From Baffinella frigidus (taxonomy: Eukaryota; Cryptophyceae; Cryptomonadales; Baffinellaceae), in assembly GCA_026770585.1 (NCBI GenBank), contig MU647271.1, positions 52,386 through 64,666 on the forward strand: a stretch of 12,281 nt of DNA. Direction: 5' to 3'. The translations under genes and the position numbers were made by a program. A model generated the notes under the pieces. It was given only the letters and a program-made list of their open reading frames with translations. It was not told where the DNA came from and searched no databases. Below are positions 12,069 through 12,281 of this stretch, piece after piece; position 1 is the stretch's first letter; each line of letters starts with the position of its first letter.

Positions 12069-12281
12069 GGGGTTTTCTAGGGGAACCCTAACCCCTGAAC
12101 CAAGTACCTCCGAAACCAGAACCCTCAACCTTAAACCCTGAACCCTGAACCCTAAACCCTCAACCCTCAACCCTCAACCCTCAACCCTAAATCATACACC
12201 TTGAATCCTTTCCCTCCCAAACCAGAACCTCAAAACCCAAACCCCAAACCCCAAACCCCAAACCCCAAACCCCAAACCCCA
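12069..12281. repeat. Telomere-like array, degenerate CCCTAAA/CCCTCAA then pure CCCCAAA
   Basis: It starts a few bases after the exon 3 donor of the scramblase-like gene. Units drift from AACCCTGAA and AACCCTCAA to pure CCCCAAA from about 12235. The C-rich strand is plus, the opposite of a true right chromosome end, and it is the sense strand of the gene. It mirrors the array at 1-152. Confidence 0.92.

Noticed and set aside
1-12281. Integrated viral or virophage DNA, as found in some algal genomes
   Set aside because: I found no capsid, ATPase, polymerase or other viral-like protein motif on either strand.

Overview
The window is nuclear DNA from an intron-rich eukaryote, most likely a flagellated alga. 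A green (prasinophyte-type) alga is my best guess. The evidence is spliceosomal introns with GT-AG and one GC-AG boundary, a centriole protein of the Chlamydomonas type, GC-rich exons, and TTTAGGG/TTTGGGG telomere-like repeats of the plant/alga kind. The species call is inference. I see no rRNA, tRNA, CRISPR array, bacterial operon or viral gene.

Two divergent, incomplete protein genes can be read by joining exons. On the minus strand, positions 9218 down to 159 hold eight exons coding the first 194 residues of SAS-6, the centriole cartwheel protein. These cover the whole globular head and the start of the coiled coil; the gene runs off the left edge. On the plus strand, positions 10658 to 12064 hold three exons of a phospholipid-scramblase-family protein with an N-terminal zinc ribbon; it runs off the right edge. 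Every junction keeps the reading frame, and the joined peptides match family motifs across the joints. A 1.44-kb spacer lies between the two start codons. It holds nested hairpins and a direct repeat of about 250 bp.

The rest is long introns (introns 3 to 7 of SAS-6 are 538, 2040, 1786, 2695 and 1248 nt; the second scramblase intron is 921 nt). They hold three kinds of material. (1) Half-exon copies: boundary pieces of SAS-6 exons 5, 6 and 7 and of scramblase exon 3, multiplied in the neighbouring intron. Copies of an exon's 5' end plus its acceptor lie upstream of that exon; copies of its 3' end plus its donor lie downstream. (2) Hairpin, MITE-like elements. Some have target-site duplications, and one has its empty site preserved in sister repeats. 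(3) Degenerate telomere-like arrays, all with the C-rich strand as the sense strand of the host gene. The arrays at the two window ends therefore point the wrong way for chromosome ends.

The most unusual result is the splice-boundary rule: the satellites in these introns appear to be seeded from the exon edges they flank. A second is that SAS-6 exon 7 sits in the loop of a 92-bp, nearly perfect inverted repeat, which could let its pre-mRNA fold back around a single exon.
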